Assembly (NCBI GenBank): GCA_016710985.1
Contig: JADJTX010000034.1
Span: forward strand, 1 to 59,282
Length of the DNA stretch: 59,282 bases
From: Ignavibacteria bacterium
GTDB lineage: Bacteria > Bacteroidota > Ignavibacteria > Tepidaquicellales > Tepidaquicellaceae
Direction: 5' to 3'
Below the pieces are notes generated by a model. It worked only from the letters and a program-made list of their open reading frames with translations. It did no database searches and had not been told where the DNA came from. The position numbers and the translations under genes are program-made. Below are positions 29,501 through 39,298 of the stretch, in pieces; the stretch's first letter is position 1, and each line of letters begins with the position of its first letter.

Positions 29501-29622
29501 CAAATACAAACGTAGACATCTCGAAGGTAAACCCCAATCAATTTTCCGAAACTGATTTTGATAATACAAGTTTCACTTCTGAAGGTATAAAACTTAACGA
29601 GTATCAGGCAAATCTTTTGTAA
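26509..29622 (+). CDS. C25 (gingipain/PorU-like) cysteine peptidase, copy 1, main part
   Basis: An N-terminal signal peptide (FKKVLFYTALILIVNSGLSIAQ) is followed by a beta-rich N-domain (DGDYFDFYGTRNYGG) also present in PorU-type proteins. The C25 catalytic domain runs from about residue 400 to 760: NGADYLLVYHNEFLAQAEQL, VSLFGRGSLDPK, the catalytic His in FRGHAGSHDW (H637), the catalytic Cys in LTCFTGENSK (C667), and GSIGFVSTTGW. A CARDB-like Ig domain (NFGTCADTCIIRFQI) and an Fn3-like domain follow. The frame ends at 29622 by loss of a T near 29615. Comparison with the intact neighbour shows that the protein continues to 31396. It is secreted, probably across the outer membrane by T9SS. Confidence 0.82.
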   Translation: MITMFKKVLFYTALILIVNSGLSIAQNFNWITPNKTYLKVSVINDGVNRINKPDFVSAGINTGSVDPRTVKVLHNGSEIPIYFSGEQDGVFNDGDYFDFYGTRNYGGITNTYNQLNIVVYTTNEYYNEYSDTNVYWIDWGGANGKRFINSNNTTTNLYPSDFYFQQIHFEKDKLYYQGENISGSDTRYLNTEKFRGEGWYWTTLTNNMTISDTFSIPGLYTSPGNASIRVFAYPVNGSSSIANEHALEVYVNGNLAGTLYSDNTTTFDLKRIDTTITFSSSFLSASSVNNINIKYISAAGFGGVMLFDLFELSYPKSFKLIDNKLSADLSSADTTSKLFRIAGFNPSNTINIYDVRNGIRIPDFTNNSDTLKFTAKNNAQLEIVNDSIRNKPFRIVQRQVPDLVSGTNGADYLLVYHNEFLAQAEQLRAYRQSQDNFRSVKTDIRDIYDIFNYGKDDPIALKRYVKYVNDTWQLPKVKYVSLFGRGSLDPKINSANSSFGKNYIPVYGNPPTDGYFSNFNVGTFFYYDMVAIGRIPCYSTSEAQTMVDKIIAYENEPPERWWKTFTYITGGSTPAEQQSYQQRSNFESNQYVTGCPIAGESVKIYRSDSSGQNTFNYADSIKNTINRGTLFVNFRGHAGSHDWEVGMHDPNVLSNGNRLPLVLSLTCFTGENSKSEFRGFGEKFMYLSGKGSIGFVSTTGWSFESAGNDFGTYIIQSIKIDSNRRMGDLTKAAGKIMSMDSLFFAQRHTVNCYKLLGDPAVKLKLPRTPEFVITDRDYKLTPESITLNEPITLKITPKNFGTCADTCIIRFQIKKNSVSYSIKDTAYRNFKFLDTVLYSFKIDTPGVYTMTVTLDQNNRYPFEDESNNTITFNIPYKEYSYLPLKPVSNSISYNDSIEFSGLNPGLDFTQNNVRVMLQLDTNSQFNSPVLRTFANNNLAGTVTKFRTLLPVLVNNTIYYWRTNSIINNDSTGWTKTLSFNYNNGLPMAEEQEDRYIFANTNVDISKVNPNQFSETDFDNTSFTSEGIKLNEYQANLL

Positions 29623-31396
29623 GGTCACTCGGAAGTAATGCAGAAGAGGCATCATATTTCAGTGTAGGAAGCAAAAATATTTACATAGACGGCGGTCGGA
29701 ACACAGGACTCAATTTAGTTAAAGTAAAAAAACTAAATGGCGGCATAATGGAATTTAAAAATCTTAAGATGAACTCAGCAGCATCTTCAGATTCATTAGT
29801 AAATTTTTTAAATACATTTGATTCCACTCAGTATCTGATGCTGCTAAATGCTGCTTACGTAGCCGGGGGCACTACTTTATCGGGAAATGCAAAAGCCAAA
29901 CTAAGACAATTTGGAAGCATCTACTGTGACTCTATCGGTTTACTCGGTTATTTTCATTCATGGAGCCTTATAGGATCTCTCGGCGCTTCCGGTTCACAGG
30001 TTTCAGAAATGTTTGATCCATGCTGCAGAACTGCCCCGGTTTGTTTAGTTGCGATCACTGGACTCAGTCAACAAGTTCTATGGATGTGATCTTTAAAAGA
30101 ACCTCCGGTTCTGTATCGAACATCATGGGACCTGCAAAAGAGTGGAGGGATATGTACTGGAATCCTTCAGTGCCTTTGAACAGCAGTTTAGCATTTGATA
30201 TTATCGGTATTGATTACAGCGGCAATCAGACTGTTATCCGTCAGGGTGTTCAGACAAATAAATTTGTCGAATTAAGCACTATTGACCCGCGGCAGTATCC
30301 TTTCTTAAATCTGCTGGCAAGATTCAACATTGATACTGTTTCCGGAAACAGTTCTCCGGTATTGAATTCACTGAATGTCAGTTATGCTCCGGCAGCCGAG
30401 ATTGTGCTTAATAAGAATTCTTTGCAGTTTAATTCCCCTGAAAAGAAAAATAACACAACAAATTTTTCATTTGATTATCACAACGCCGGATTTGCCTATA
30501 TTTACGGCATGGTGGTTAATGTTTACCGCGGATCCGTTTCTGATTCAAATATAATATTAACAGATACGGTTGCATCTGTTTTAAAGATTGACAGTACCGG
30601 AAGCTATGCGAACAGCTTCACTACTCCGGCATTAAGAGACAGCACAAGGATCTTCATCAGCATCAAGCCGAAAGATTTCTCAAATGAGTTTTACTCTTTT
30701 AATAACACAGTTGATTTCAGAATTACATCTTCCGCTTCATTAGCAGAAAATAAAATTGAAGTCACTGGTGACGGGAAAATAATTAATAACGGTGATTTTG
30801 TAAGCAAGAATCCTGAAATAAAAATAAATTTGAAGAAGTCAGGCAATCAGCTTTTGCTATCGGATACTACACAGCTGCTTATAAATCTGAACGGGAATTA
30901 TGTGCCATATTTCAGCAGCGGAAAACTAAACCCGGTTTTAAAAACAATCGAATCCGACAACCAGTCTTCCGGCAACAACATTACGCTTGCATACTTCCCT
31001 GTAATGGAAAACGGAAAAAACAAGCTTTCAATAATTTACAAAACCGACACGGATAATAATTCAGACACTGTATCCTATGATGTCTTTGTAAGTGATGAGT
31101 TAATGGTAACTGATTTTTATAACTACCCGAACCCTATGAAAGATGAAACCAGTTTTATTTTCAATCTTGCCGGATCGGTAACACAGTATCAGTTTAAAGT
31201 AAAAATATATACAGTCAGCGGGCGACTGATCAAAGAAATTAATTATAATGCCAATATAGGAAATAACGAAATACCATGGGACGGAAGAGATAATGACGGT
31301 GATATTGTAGCTAATGGCACTTATCTTTATAAATTAATTCTCGGAGAAGATTCAAAATCAGATTTAAAAGTTCAAAAGCTTGTAGTCTTAAGGTAA
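29623..31396 (+). pseudogene. copy 1 continuation: ILEI-like domain, CARDB-like domain and T9SS sorting domain
   Basis: After the 29.6-kb shift the frame reads VRSLGSNAEEASYFSVGSKN, then LNTFDSTQYLMLLNAAYV and FGSIYCDSIGLLGYFHSWSLIG, which resembles the interleukin-like EMT inducer (ILEI/FAM3) fold. A second one-base loss near 30048 (TGTTTAGTTGCG) shifts into the frame 30020-31396: SCDHWTQSTSSMDVIFKRTSG, a second Ig-like unit, and a C-terminal domain with YNYPNPMKDETSFIF, VSGRLIKEI, IPWDGRDNDGD, NGTYLYKL and final KLVVLR. That is a type IX secretion (FlgD-like) sorting signal. Both breaks are repaired by one base against copy 2. Confidence 0.75.
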
Positions 31397-31688
31397 ATTG
31401 TCTCACTAATAATATTGCTAAGATTAATGAAAGCCTTAATCTTATTTGAAAAAAGTAAGCTCAATAATTAAAGAATGTTACATGCTCTGATTTACCCGGT
31501 CGGAGATCGAATACAAAGTATTTCACTTAAATTTTTGAAAGAATAAATCTTAACCCTTAAATAAGGTGCAGGAACTTTTAATGTATTAAATTATTTTTAA
31601 TGTAGCTTCTAACTTACCGGCATTTCAAAAATACGGATTTATATTAAAATAATATTAACGCAAATTTTATAAATAACCCCAAACGTAC

Positions 31689-34600
31689 ATGAAAAAATTA
31701 GTTCTTTTAGCTTTACTTTTTATATTTTATACCAATAATTCTTTCTCTCAAAACTATAACTGGATAACACCTAATAAAACTTATCTTAAAATGTACGTAG
31801 CGGATGACGGTATGTACAGACTTAATAAAACGGATTTTGAAAACTCCGGTATCAGTACAAACAGCATTGATCCGAGGACTGTCAAGGTCTTTTCAAAAGG
31901 GAATCAGATCCCTGTTTTTTTCAGCGGTGAGCAGGACGGAAATTTCGGTGCTTCAGATTATCTTGATTTTTACGGCACCCGTAATTACGGCGGTATCACA
32001 ACTACTTACGACCATAACAATTTCGTTGCCTATACAACCAATGAATATTATAATCCTTATTCCGATACTAATGTTTATTGGGTCGAATGGGGTGGAAGCA
32101 ACGGATTACGGTTTACGACCTCATCTTATTCCACTGTAAATACTTATTCGAACTTATATTTCAACGATCTTATTCATTTTGAAAAAGATAATTTCTATAC
32201 TCAGGGTGAACTTCTGAATACAAGTGACCTGAGGTTCTTAAGCACTGAAAAGTTCAGGGGTGAAGGATGGTACTGGGTGACTTTAGCAGACAATCAAACT
32301 TTAAGTGATACATTTTCGCTGCCATTTCTTTACACTACTCCGCAGAATGGATCCATAAGGGTATTTGCATATCCAACAAACAGAAGTACTTCCATATTAA
32401 ATGAGCACACTCTGCAAATTCGTGTAAACGGTAACTTAGTGAATACTCTTGTATCGAATGACATGAATAAAATAGATACAACCATTACATTTTCAAGTTC
32501 ACTGCTTTCTAATTCTTCAGTAAACAATGTGTCAATCAAATACGTACCTGCGGGCGGATATTCCGGATCAATGTACCTTGATTTGTTTGAAGTTCAGTAT
32601 CCGAGAATCTTTAAATTTAACAGTCCGAAACTTTCTGCAAATCTTGCCGGAGCTGATACGACTTCGAAATTATTCAGAGTCAAAGGCTACAATTCTTCAA
32701 ATCCTGTCAACATATATGATGTTAACAATAACATTAAGGTCACAAATGTGACAAGTAATTTGGATACTTTAAAATTTACAGGCAAAAGCAATGCTAAGTT
32801 TGAACTGATAAATACAGACATCACAAAGAAGCCTTTAAGAATAAAACAAAAGCAGGTTCCGGATCTTGTATCAGCATCTAACGGAGCAGATTATCTGATA
32901 ATATATCACAATACATTTACTTCACAGGCTGAGCAGCTTCGTGCATACAGACAGACCAAAGATAATTTCCGTTCGGTGAAGGCAGAAATAGAAGACATCT
33001 ATGACATTTTTAATTTCGGTATTGAAAGCCCTTTAGCAGTAAGAAATTTTACAAATCATATATACAATAACTGGCAGCTTCCTAAGCTTGGATACATCTG
33101 TCTTTTGGGACGGGCTTCACTCGATCCGAAAAAGATCAATTCAGCTTCAGCATATTATCAGAATCTGATTCCGACGTATGGCTATCCTCCTTCTGACGGT
33201 TACTTTGCAAATTTTAAGATAGGCACATTTTGCTATTATAATCAGATCGCGATCGGAAGATTACCCGCATACTATCCTTCCGAAGCCCAGTCAATGATAG
33301 ATAAGATAGTCGGTTATGAGAGTCAAAGTCCGGATGAATGGTCAAAGGATTATGTATTTATTACGGGCGGAGGAACATTGGCAGAGCAAAACATGCATCA
33401 GATAAAATCCAATTTTGAGATTGGCGCGTATATAAACCAGGCTCCCTTAGCAGGAGATGCTCACAAGATTTACAGATCGGATACCTCCGGTTCTGCTACA
33501 TTCAATTTAAAGGATTCCGTAAAAAATGATCTGAGCCGGGGCTGTCTTTATGTAAATTACAGAGGTCATGCAGGGAGTCATGACTGGGAAGTCGCAATGA
33601 CTGATCCGAATACACTGAGTAATGGTTTTAAGCTTCCGTTAGTTTTAAGTCTTACCTGTTTTACCGGTGAAAACTCAAAATCAGATTACCGGGGATTCGG
33701 AGAAAGATTTATTTATTTACCTGATAAAGGAGCAATAGGATTTGTAGGAACTACAGGCTGGAGCTACTCTGATGCTGGCAATACTTACGGAACTCATTTT
33801 CTCCAGACAATGAAAACTGATTCAGCAAGAAGGATCGGAAACCTTTCAAAGTATGCCCAGACAATTATGTCAAGAGATTCACTGTCATTTGCCATCAGAC
33901 ACACACTGAATTGTTATTCTCTGATCGGTGATCCGGCTGTTACTTTGAATTTTCCTAAAATACCTGAATTATCAATAACCAATAATGATTATAAATTATC
34001 AAACAGCTTTCCTAACATTGGAGATAACATAACTTTTACAGCTTATCCCAAAAACTTTGGTACATATTGTGATTCCACCAAAATAAGGCTTCAGATAAAA
34101 AAGAATAATCAGAACTATTTATCTAAAGATACTGTGTTAAAAATTTTGAAGTTTGCGGATTCAGTAAGTTTCAATTTCAAATTAGATTCCCTGGGAATTT
34201 ATACAGCTTCAATAACCCTTGACTATAATAACTGGATACCTTTAGAGAACAAGAGTAATAATGTTGTAAATATTAATATACCTGTGAAGAACACTGCATT
34301 CGTCCCTTTAAAACCGGTTTCAAATTCAGTTATTTCATCCGACAGCGTAGAATTCAGCGCTTTGAATCCAAGAGTTGATTATATGACTAACAATGTTAAA
34401 GTCATAATACAATTTGATACCACCGTGTTGTTTAACTCCCCTGTCAACAGAACGTTTGTCAACAATAATATTTCCGGAGTAGTGACCAGGTTTAAAACGT
34501 CAGTTCCTTTACTGACCAATAATAAATTATATTTCTGGAGGACCAACTGCATTTTGAATAATGACAGTTCCGGCTGGTCAAGTGTACAGAATTTTATTTA

Positions 34601-36557
34601 TAACAATACCTTGAGCTCTTCTGCTGAAAGCTCAAAGGAAAATACGGAAGATAAGGTCTCCGGTGAAAGCATAACAATCTTAAAGAATAATCAAAAACAG
34701 TATTCTCAGTCGGATTATTCCGGTACTTACTATAAATCAAACGGAGCTGCACTTTCCGACTATCCGGCAACATTGTACGCAAGATCTTTAGGCAGCAATG
34801 CCGAAGAGTCTTCCTTTTTCAGTGTAGGAAACAAAAATATTTACATAGACGGAGGATTAAATACCGGATTGAATATGCTCAAAGTAAAAAAAATTGACGG
34901 GACGATCGTTACGCTTAAGAATTTAAAATTTACCGGTGGAACACAATCTTCAGATTCTCTGGTCACTTTTCTTAATACATTTGATACAACGCATTACCTA
35001 ATGCTTATAAATTCTGCCTATGTTCCCGGAGCCGGACAATTATCTGCTAACGCAAAAACCAAGCTGAAGCAGTTTGGAAGTATTTATTGTGATTCAATTG
35101 GGTTGTTAGGCTATTTCCATACCTGGAGTCTTATCGGATTTGTTGGAGCTAATCACTCTCAGGTTTCAGAAATGTTTGATCCCTGCTGCAGACCTGCACC
35201 TGCCTGCAATTCATGCGACCATTGGACTGAATCCGTGAGCAGCATGGACGTAACTTTTACGAGAACTTCAGGAACAGTTTCAAACATCATAGGTCCGGCG
35301 CAGTCATGGACAGATTTTTCATGGACGCAGACGTTATCACCCGGAAGCACAATTAAATTTGATGTATATGGCATAGATATAAATAACCAGCAAGCCTTAT
35401 TAATGACTAACCTTCAGTCAAATAATTTCAGCGATCTGAGTTCAATAAATGCATATCAATACCCTAAATTAAATTTGCTTGCAAAGATAAGCATTGATAC
35501 AGCAGCGGGGAAATTCTCATCTGTATTAAATTCAGTAAAAGTAAACTATACTGCTCCGTCTGAGGTTACGTGGGATATGTCTACTTTGAGGGTTTCATCA
35601 AGCTTTATTTACGGGGAAGACGTGAAAGTTGCTTTTAATTATCATAATCCCGGCTACTACAATATTCCTGGCGTAATTATTAATTTTTATAAAAAAGGAA
35701 TTTCGGAATCTAATCTTATTGTTTCCGATACAGCTTCTTATTCTTTAAAAGCTGACAGCTTAAAAAAGTACAGTGTCAAATTTCCGGTACCATATTTCCG
35801 GGACAGCATGAGGGTTATTGCTGAAATTAAGCCAAAAGGACAGAACAGTGAATTTCATACTTACAATAATTATATTGAATTTTCAATGAGCGCAGCGCGC
35901 ATATACACTCCTGTAAATGTTCAGGTATACAGTGATAATCAGCTCCTGAGCAGCGGGGATTTTGTTACTCCGCACCCCGAGATTAAAGTGAATGTTTCAA
36001 ACCCTGAAATAACTTCTTCTTTGATCTCTGATACGACTAAGCTCTTAATAAATCTAAACAGTAAATATGTTCCATATTTTGTGAGCGGGAAACTGAACTC
36101 TAAGTTCAAAGTGATAGATAATGATAACATTAATCCTGAAGGTGAAAAAACAATACTATATTATCCTGAACTTATAAACGGTACAAATAAACTGCTGGTC
36201 ATTTATTCCAACGGTGATAATTCCGATACAATATCTTATGATGTCATTGTCAGCGGTGAATTAGCCGTAAAAGATCTCTACAACTATCCGAATCCTATGA
36301 AAGAAGGTACCAGTTTTATTTTCAATATCGCAGGATCTTATGCACCAACTAAATTTAAAATAAAAATTTATACAGTTTCAGGACGCCTGATCAAACAAAT
36401 TGAGTCCGCCGTAAATATAGGGAACAATCAGATTCCATGGGATGGAAGAGATGAAGACGGTGACATTATTTCAAACGGTACTTACCTGTATAAGCTCGTT
36501 ACCGAAGATGAATCGCAAACAATCACGCAGACACAAAAGCTTGTGGTACTCAGATAA
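31689..36557 (+). CDS. C25 cysteine peptidase with ILEI-like domain and T9SS sorting domain, copy 2 (intact)
   Basis: 1622 aa. Signal peptide (LVLLALLFIFYTNNSFSQ), N-domain (DYLDFYGTRNYGG), C25 domain with catalytic H627 (YRGHAGSHDW) and C657 (LTCFTGENSK), CARDB-like domain (about 770-890), Fn3-like domain (about 890-980), ILEI-like domain (about 1040-1165: GLNMLKVKKIDGTIV, FGSIYCDSIGLLGYFHTWSLIG), a CC..C..C cluster (DPCCRPAPACNSCDHW), a second Ig-like unit (about 1290-1390) and a T9SS C-terminal sorting domain (last about 90: YPNPMKEGTSFIF, IPWDGRDEDGD, NGTYLYKL). PorU is the C25 sortase of T9SS, but this longer architecture may be a secreted effector instead. A terminator follows. Confidence 0.87.
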   Translation: MKKLVLLALLFIFYTNNSFSQNYNWITPNKTYLKMYVADDGMYRLNKTDFENSGISTNSIDPRTVKVFSKGNQIPVFFSGEQDGNFGASDYLDFYGTRNYGGITTTYDHNNFVAYTTNEYYNPYSDTNVYWVEWGGSNGLRFTTSSYSTVNTYSNLYFNDLIHFEKDNFYTQGELLNTSDLRFLSTEKFRGEGWYWVTLADNQTLSDTFSLPFLYTTPQNGSIRVFAYPTNRSTSILNEHTLQIRVNGNLVNTLVSNDMNKIDTTITFSSSLLSNSSVNNVSIKYVPAGGYSGSMYLDLFEVQYPRIFKFNSPKLSANLAGADTTSKLFRVKGYNSSNPVNIYDVNNNIKVTNVTSNLDTLKFTGKSNAKFELINTDITKKPLRIKQKQVPDLVSASNGADYLIIYHNTFTSQAEQLRAYRQTKDNFRSVKAEIEDIYDIFNFGIESPLAVRNFTNHIYNNWQLPKLGYICLLGRASLDPKKINSASAYYQNLIPTYGYPPSDGYFANFKIGTFCYYNQIAIGRLPAYYPSEAQSMIDKIVGYESQSPDEWSKDYVFITGGGTLAEQNMHQIKSNFEIGAYINQAPLAGDAHKIYRSDTSGSATFNLKDSVKNDLSRGCLYVNYRGHAGSHDWEVAMTDPNTLSNGFKLPLVLSLTCFTGENSKSDYRGFGERFIYLPDKGAIGFVGTTGWSYSDAGNTYGTHFLQTMKTDSARRIGNLSKYAQTIMSRDSLSFAIRHTLNCYSLIGDPAVTLNFPKIPELSITNNDYKLSNSFPNIGDNITFTAYPKNFGTYCDSTKIRLQIKKNNQNYLSKDTVLKILKFADSVSFNFKLDSLGIYTASITLDYNNWIPLENKSNNVVNINIPVKNTAFVPLKPVSNSVISSDSVEFSALNPRVDYMTNNVKVIIQFDTTVLFNSPVNRTFVNNNISGVVTRFKTSVPLLTNNKLYFWRTNCILNNDSSGWSSVQNFIYNNTLSSSAESSKENTEDKVSGESITILKNNQKQYSQSDYSGTYYKSNGAALSDYPATLYARSLGSNAEESSFFSVGNKNIYIDGGLNTGLNMLKVKKIDGTIVTLKNLKFTGGTQSSDSLVTFLNTFDTTHYLMLINSAYVPGAGQLSANAKTKLKQFGSIYCDSIGLLGYFHTWSLIGFVGANHSQVSEMFDPCCRPAPACNSCDHWTESVSSMDVTFTRTSGTVSNIIGPAQSWTDFSWTQTLSPGSTIKFDVYGIDINNQQALLMTNLQSNNFSDLSSINAYQYPKLNLLAKISIDTAAGKFSSVLNSVKVNYTAPSEVTWDMSTLRVSSSFIYGEDVKVAFNYHNPGYYNIPGVIINFYKKGISESNLIVSDTASYSLKADSLKKYSVKFPVPYFRDSMRVIAEIKPKGQNSEFHTYNNYIEFSMSAARIYTPVNVQVYSDNQLLSSGDFVTPHPEIKVNVSNPEITSSLISDTTKLLINLNSKYVPYFVSGKLNSKFKVIDNDNINPEGEKTILYYPELINGTNKLLVIYSNGDNSDTISYDVIVSGELAVKDLYNYPNPMKEGTSFIFNIAGSYAPTKFKIKIYTVSGRLIKQIESAVNIGNNQIPWDGRDEDGDIISNGTYLYKLVTEDESQTITQTQKLVVLR

Positions 36558-36581
36558 AAAAATTAACAATGTAAAAAAATA

Positions 36582-36621
36582 AAGAGGCTTGGATCATTTG
36601 AATCCATGCCTCTTCTGTTTT
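36582..36621. terminator. intrinsic terminator after the peptidase pair
   Basis: AAGAGGCTTGGAT - CATTTGA - ATCCATGCCTCTT, a 12-bp stem with one mismatch, followed by CTGTTTTA. It ends the rightward peptidase transcript and, with the A run on the other side, may also serve the convergent gene. Confidence 0.75.
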
Positions 36622-36824
36622 AAACCATTTTTGTATGAACCGAAAACTTCTTTACCACTAAGATCACTAAGGACAATAAGAAAAGTTGCTGTAAGAATTC
36701 AATTCTTTGTCTCCTTAATCGAATTATTTTCTTATATTTTTTCTCTGTGTCTCTGTGACTCTGTGTTTAGGAGATATTAAACATTGTTTGTAGCTGAGGG
36801 CTACGATGTGCTCTTTGTGAAGTC

Positions 36825-37448
36825 TTACTTAGCCAGTTCAGTTTCTATCACAGCAGTAATTTCTTCTGACTCCGGCTTGATCTTACTCTTATATCTTCCG
36901 GCAATGTCACCGTTCTTGTCAATAATAAATTTTTCAAAATTCCATCCGATATCTCCTGATGGTTCGGAATTATTTACTAATCTTTCATACAACGGATCTT
37001 TACCGTTACCCAGTACGGCAACTTTATCAAATAAAGTAAATGTAACATTGTATTTTGATTCGCAGAATGTCCTGATCTCATCATTCGTTCCCGGCTCCTG
37101 ATCCCCGAAATCATTGCATGGAAATGCCAGGATCTCAAATCCCCTGTCCTTGTACTTTTCGTAAATTGCTTCGAGACCTTCATACTGAGGCGTATAACCG
37201 CACTTTGAAGCTACATTGACAATTAGCAGAACTTTGCCTTTATAGTCTGACAATTTTTTGTTTTCCCCGTCCATAGTTTTGACGGAAAGATCGTAGATGT
37301 TTTTGTTCAAACTGGTGTTTCCTTCTGATTTTTTTTGATTAGAATTAATGTTTGTCTGGTTATTTGTGTTCTGACTTGTTGACTTACAGCTGATCATTGT
37401 AATTTGAATTATTGAAATGATTATTACGAGTAACATTTTTTTTAACAT
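36825..37448 (-). CDS. glutathione peroxidase-family lipoprotein
   Basis: 207 aa. The N-terminal signal ends in a lipobox-like TMISC, so the protein is probably a lipoprotein, followed by an N/Q/S-rich spacer. The thioredoxin-fold peroxidase domain has the peroxidatic Cys in NVASKCGYTPQYEGL, the Gln in FPCNDFGDQEPGT, and WNFEKFIIDKNGD with the active-site W and N. It reduces hydrogen or lipid peroxides. Bacterial members usually take electrons from thioredoxin rather than glutathione, and the second Cys (FPCN) is the likely resolving residue. An exported, membrane-anchored form suggests protection of the envelope. It is convergent with the C25 gene. Confidence 0.9.
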   Translation of the reverse strand: MLKKMLLVIIISIIQITMISCKSTSQNTNNQTNINSNQKKSEGNTSLNKNIYDLSVKTMDGENKKLSDYKGKVLLIVNVASKCGYTPQYEGLEAIYEKYKDRGFEILAFPCNDFGDQEPGTNDEIRTFCESKYNVTFTLFDKVAVLGNGKDPLYERLVNNSEPSGDIGWNFEKFIIDKNGDIAGRYKSKIKPESEEITAVIETELAK

Positions 37449-37500
37449 TTTCTATTGGTTTAATTTTCAATTATGTCAACTTCAATGATTTCTAAAAAAT

Positions 37501-39008
37501 TCATATCTCGTCTTCTAAATTGATCTTTCCTAACTCACCCTCACTGCTTGCTATGACAACACAGGCTAATGAGTCAGCTATGACATTCGGCACTGTCCTG
37601 CACATGTCAAGTATTCTGTCAACTCCGATTATCAGCGCGATCCCCTCTTCGGGAACCCCGACAGATTTCAAAACAATGATCAGCATAATCAGTCCGATCC
37701 CGGAACCGGTGCAGTTCCTATTGCAGCCAGTGCAGCAGTAAATACAATTGTAAGCTGCTGCGTAAGATTAAGATCAAATCCGTAAACCTGCGCGATGAAC
37801 ATTGTTGCAACTGCCTGATATAAAGCCGTTCCGTCCATATTTACAGTTGTACCTAACGGAAGTACAAAGCTTGCTATCCTGTTCGGCACACCTAATTTTT
37901 TTTCACAAATATCCATTGTCACGGGCAACGTAGCAGCCGAAGAGCTTGTTGAAAATGCAACGGCGATTACCGGCCGCTGGACTTTGAAGAAATTAAGTAC
38001 ATTAACTTTTGTAAATATTTTCAGCAGAACAGGATATTCTATGAAAGTAAGTATCGTCAGTCCTAAGATCACTGTAAGTGAATATAAAAGCAATGTCTGA
38101 AGAATGTTAAATCCAAACTCCGCAACTGTAGCCGAAATCAAAGTGAATACTGCAATCGGTGCGACATACATTATTTTTTCCACAAGCAAGATCATTGCAC
38201 TGGAAACTCCTTCAAAGAAATCTATTACTGTTTTCGATTTTTCGGTTTTGATCTGAGATAAAAATATTCCCGTAAGTATTGCAAAGAAAACTATCTGTAA
38301 AAAATCACCGTCAGCTATTGCCTTGAATGGATTTTTCGGGACTATATTCACAATGAAATCAATAATGTTCATTGAAACATTCTGCTCTATCCTGCTCTGT
38401 GCATCTTCCTGAAATGTCTCAAGCAGTCTTGTTTTGGTCTCTTCCGGCATGAATTTACCCGGCTGTATCACATTCGCAGATACCAATCCGATCGTAATTG
38501 CAATCAATGCCGTCAGCGCGTAGAAGCCCAGTGTCTTGCCGCCGATCTTTGCAATGTGTTTCAGATCAGATAGAGAAGCTGCTCCAACGATCAGTGATGC
38601 AAGTACAAGAGGAACTGCGATCATTGTCAGAAGACGGATGAATATATCTCCGACCGGTTTAAGCATAACGCCAATTGTTCTGACTTTGCTTATCTCCTTA
38701 ACATTCTCAATGATCTGCTTTTGTTTATCCGGATAATTAATTTCAATTTTTATACTCTCCTTTAACTTTTTATCCTTTATGGAATTAAAATATTTTATTA
38801 CTGAAAGCTGGGAGTTGGCATCGAATGATTTCAGGACTGAGTCATTTTTCAGAAAAGAAATATCCGACCAGTCATTGACAATTATCCCGTCTCCTGAACT
38901 CTTAAACTCAAGCTTATGCTGATCAATATGAAAGATAGAACCGAATACCGCCCCGAGTATAAGAGCAATTACTATCTGAGTATGTAATTTTAACTTCATA
39001 AGATTCAA
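37501..39008 (-). pseudogene. dicarboxylate/amino acid:cation symporter (DAACS family), one frameshift
   Basis: Membrane carrier for glutamate, aspartate or C4-dicarboxylates coupled to protons or sodium. KLHTQIVIALILGAVFG is helix 1. LTMIAVPLVLASLIVGAASLSDL, FSTSSSAATLPVTMDICEKKLG (serine-rich re-entrant loop 1) and GTTVNMDGTALYQAVATMFIAQ (helix 7 signature) follow in order. One base is missing near 37690, where AAIGTAPVPG should continue GLIMLIIVLKSVGVPEEGIAL. The second frame supplies IGVDRILDMCRTVPNVIADSLACV. Between helices 1 and 2 there is an extra polar stretch of about 90 residues, longer than usual in the family. With one base restored the gene would be intact. Confidence 0.85.
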
Positions 39009-39160
39009 TTTAATTAGTTAGTGACAAGCAAACAATGGCGACTCTGTCTCAAAAGAGTTCTACCTCAGAGGCACGGAGAACGCAGAGTTTCACAGAGATT
39101 GTTAAATTAATTTATTTCCCAGTTCTTAAGTAACTGAAGTTACGCGAAACATATTTTTTT

Positions 39161-39259
39161 TGTCATTCTGAGCGAAGCGAAGAATCCATGGAACTTCAAG
39201 TCTACTGGTGATTGGATTCTTCACTTCACTCCGCTTCGCTCCGTTCGTTCAGAATGACA
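39161..39259. repeat. palindromic element TGTCATTCTGAGCG...AGAATGACA
   Basis: TGTCATTCTGAGCGAAGCGA at the left pairs with the inverted TCGCTCCGTTCGTTCAGAATGACA at the right. Inner arms are AGAATCCATGG and ATTGGATTCTTC. An outer inverted CTTAAGTAACT/AGTAACTTAAG pair extends the symmetry. It has the same plan as the TGTCATCCCCG family but a different core. Near 39043 a solitary CTGTCTCAAAAG end of the other family is present. Confidence 0.8.
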
Positions 39260-39298
39260 AAATGAGTAACTTAAGTAAATACTTTAGACATAGTCTGG

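Noticed and set aside
36784..37101. 105-codon frame opposite the glutathione peroxidase
   Set aside because: The minus-strand gene is unambiguous by motif, so this is a shadow.
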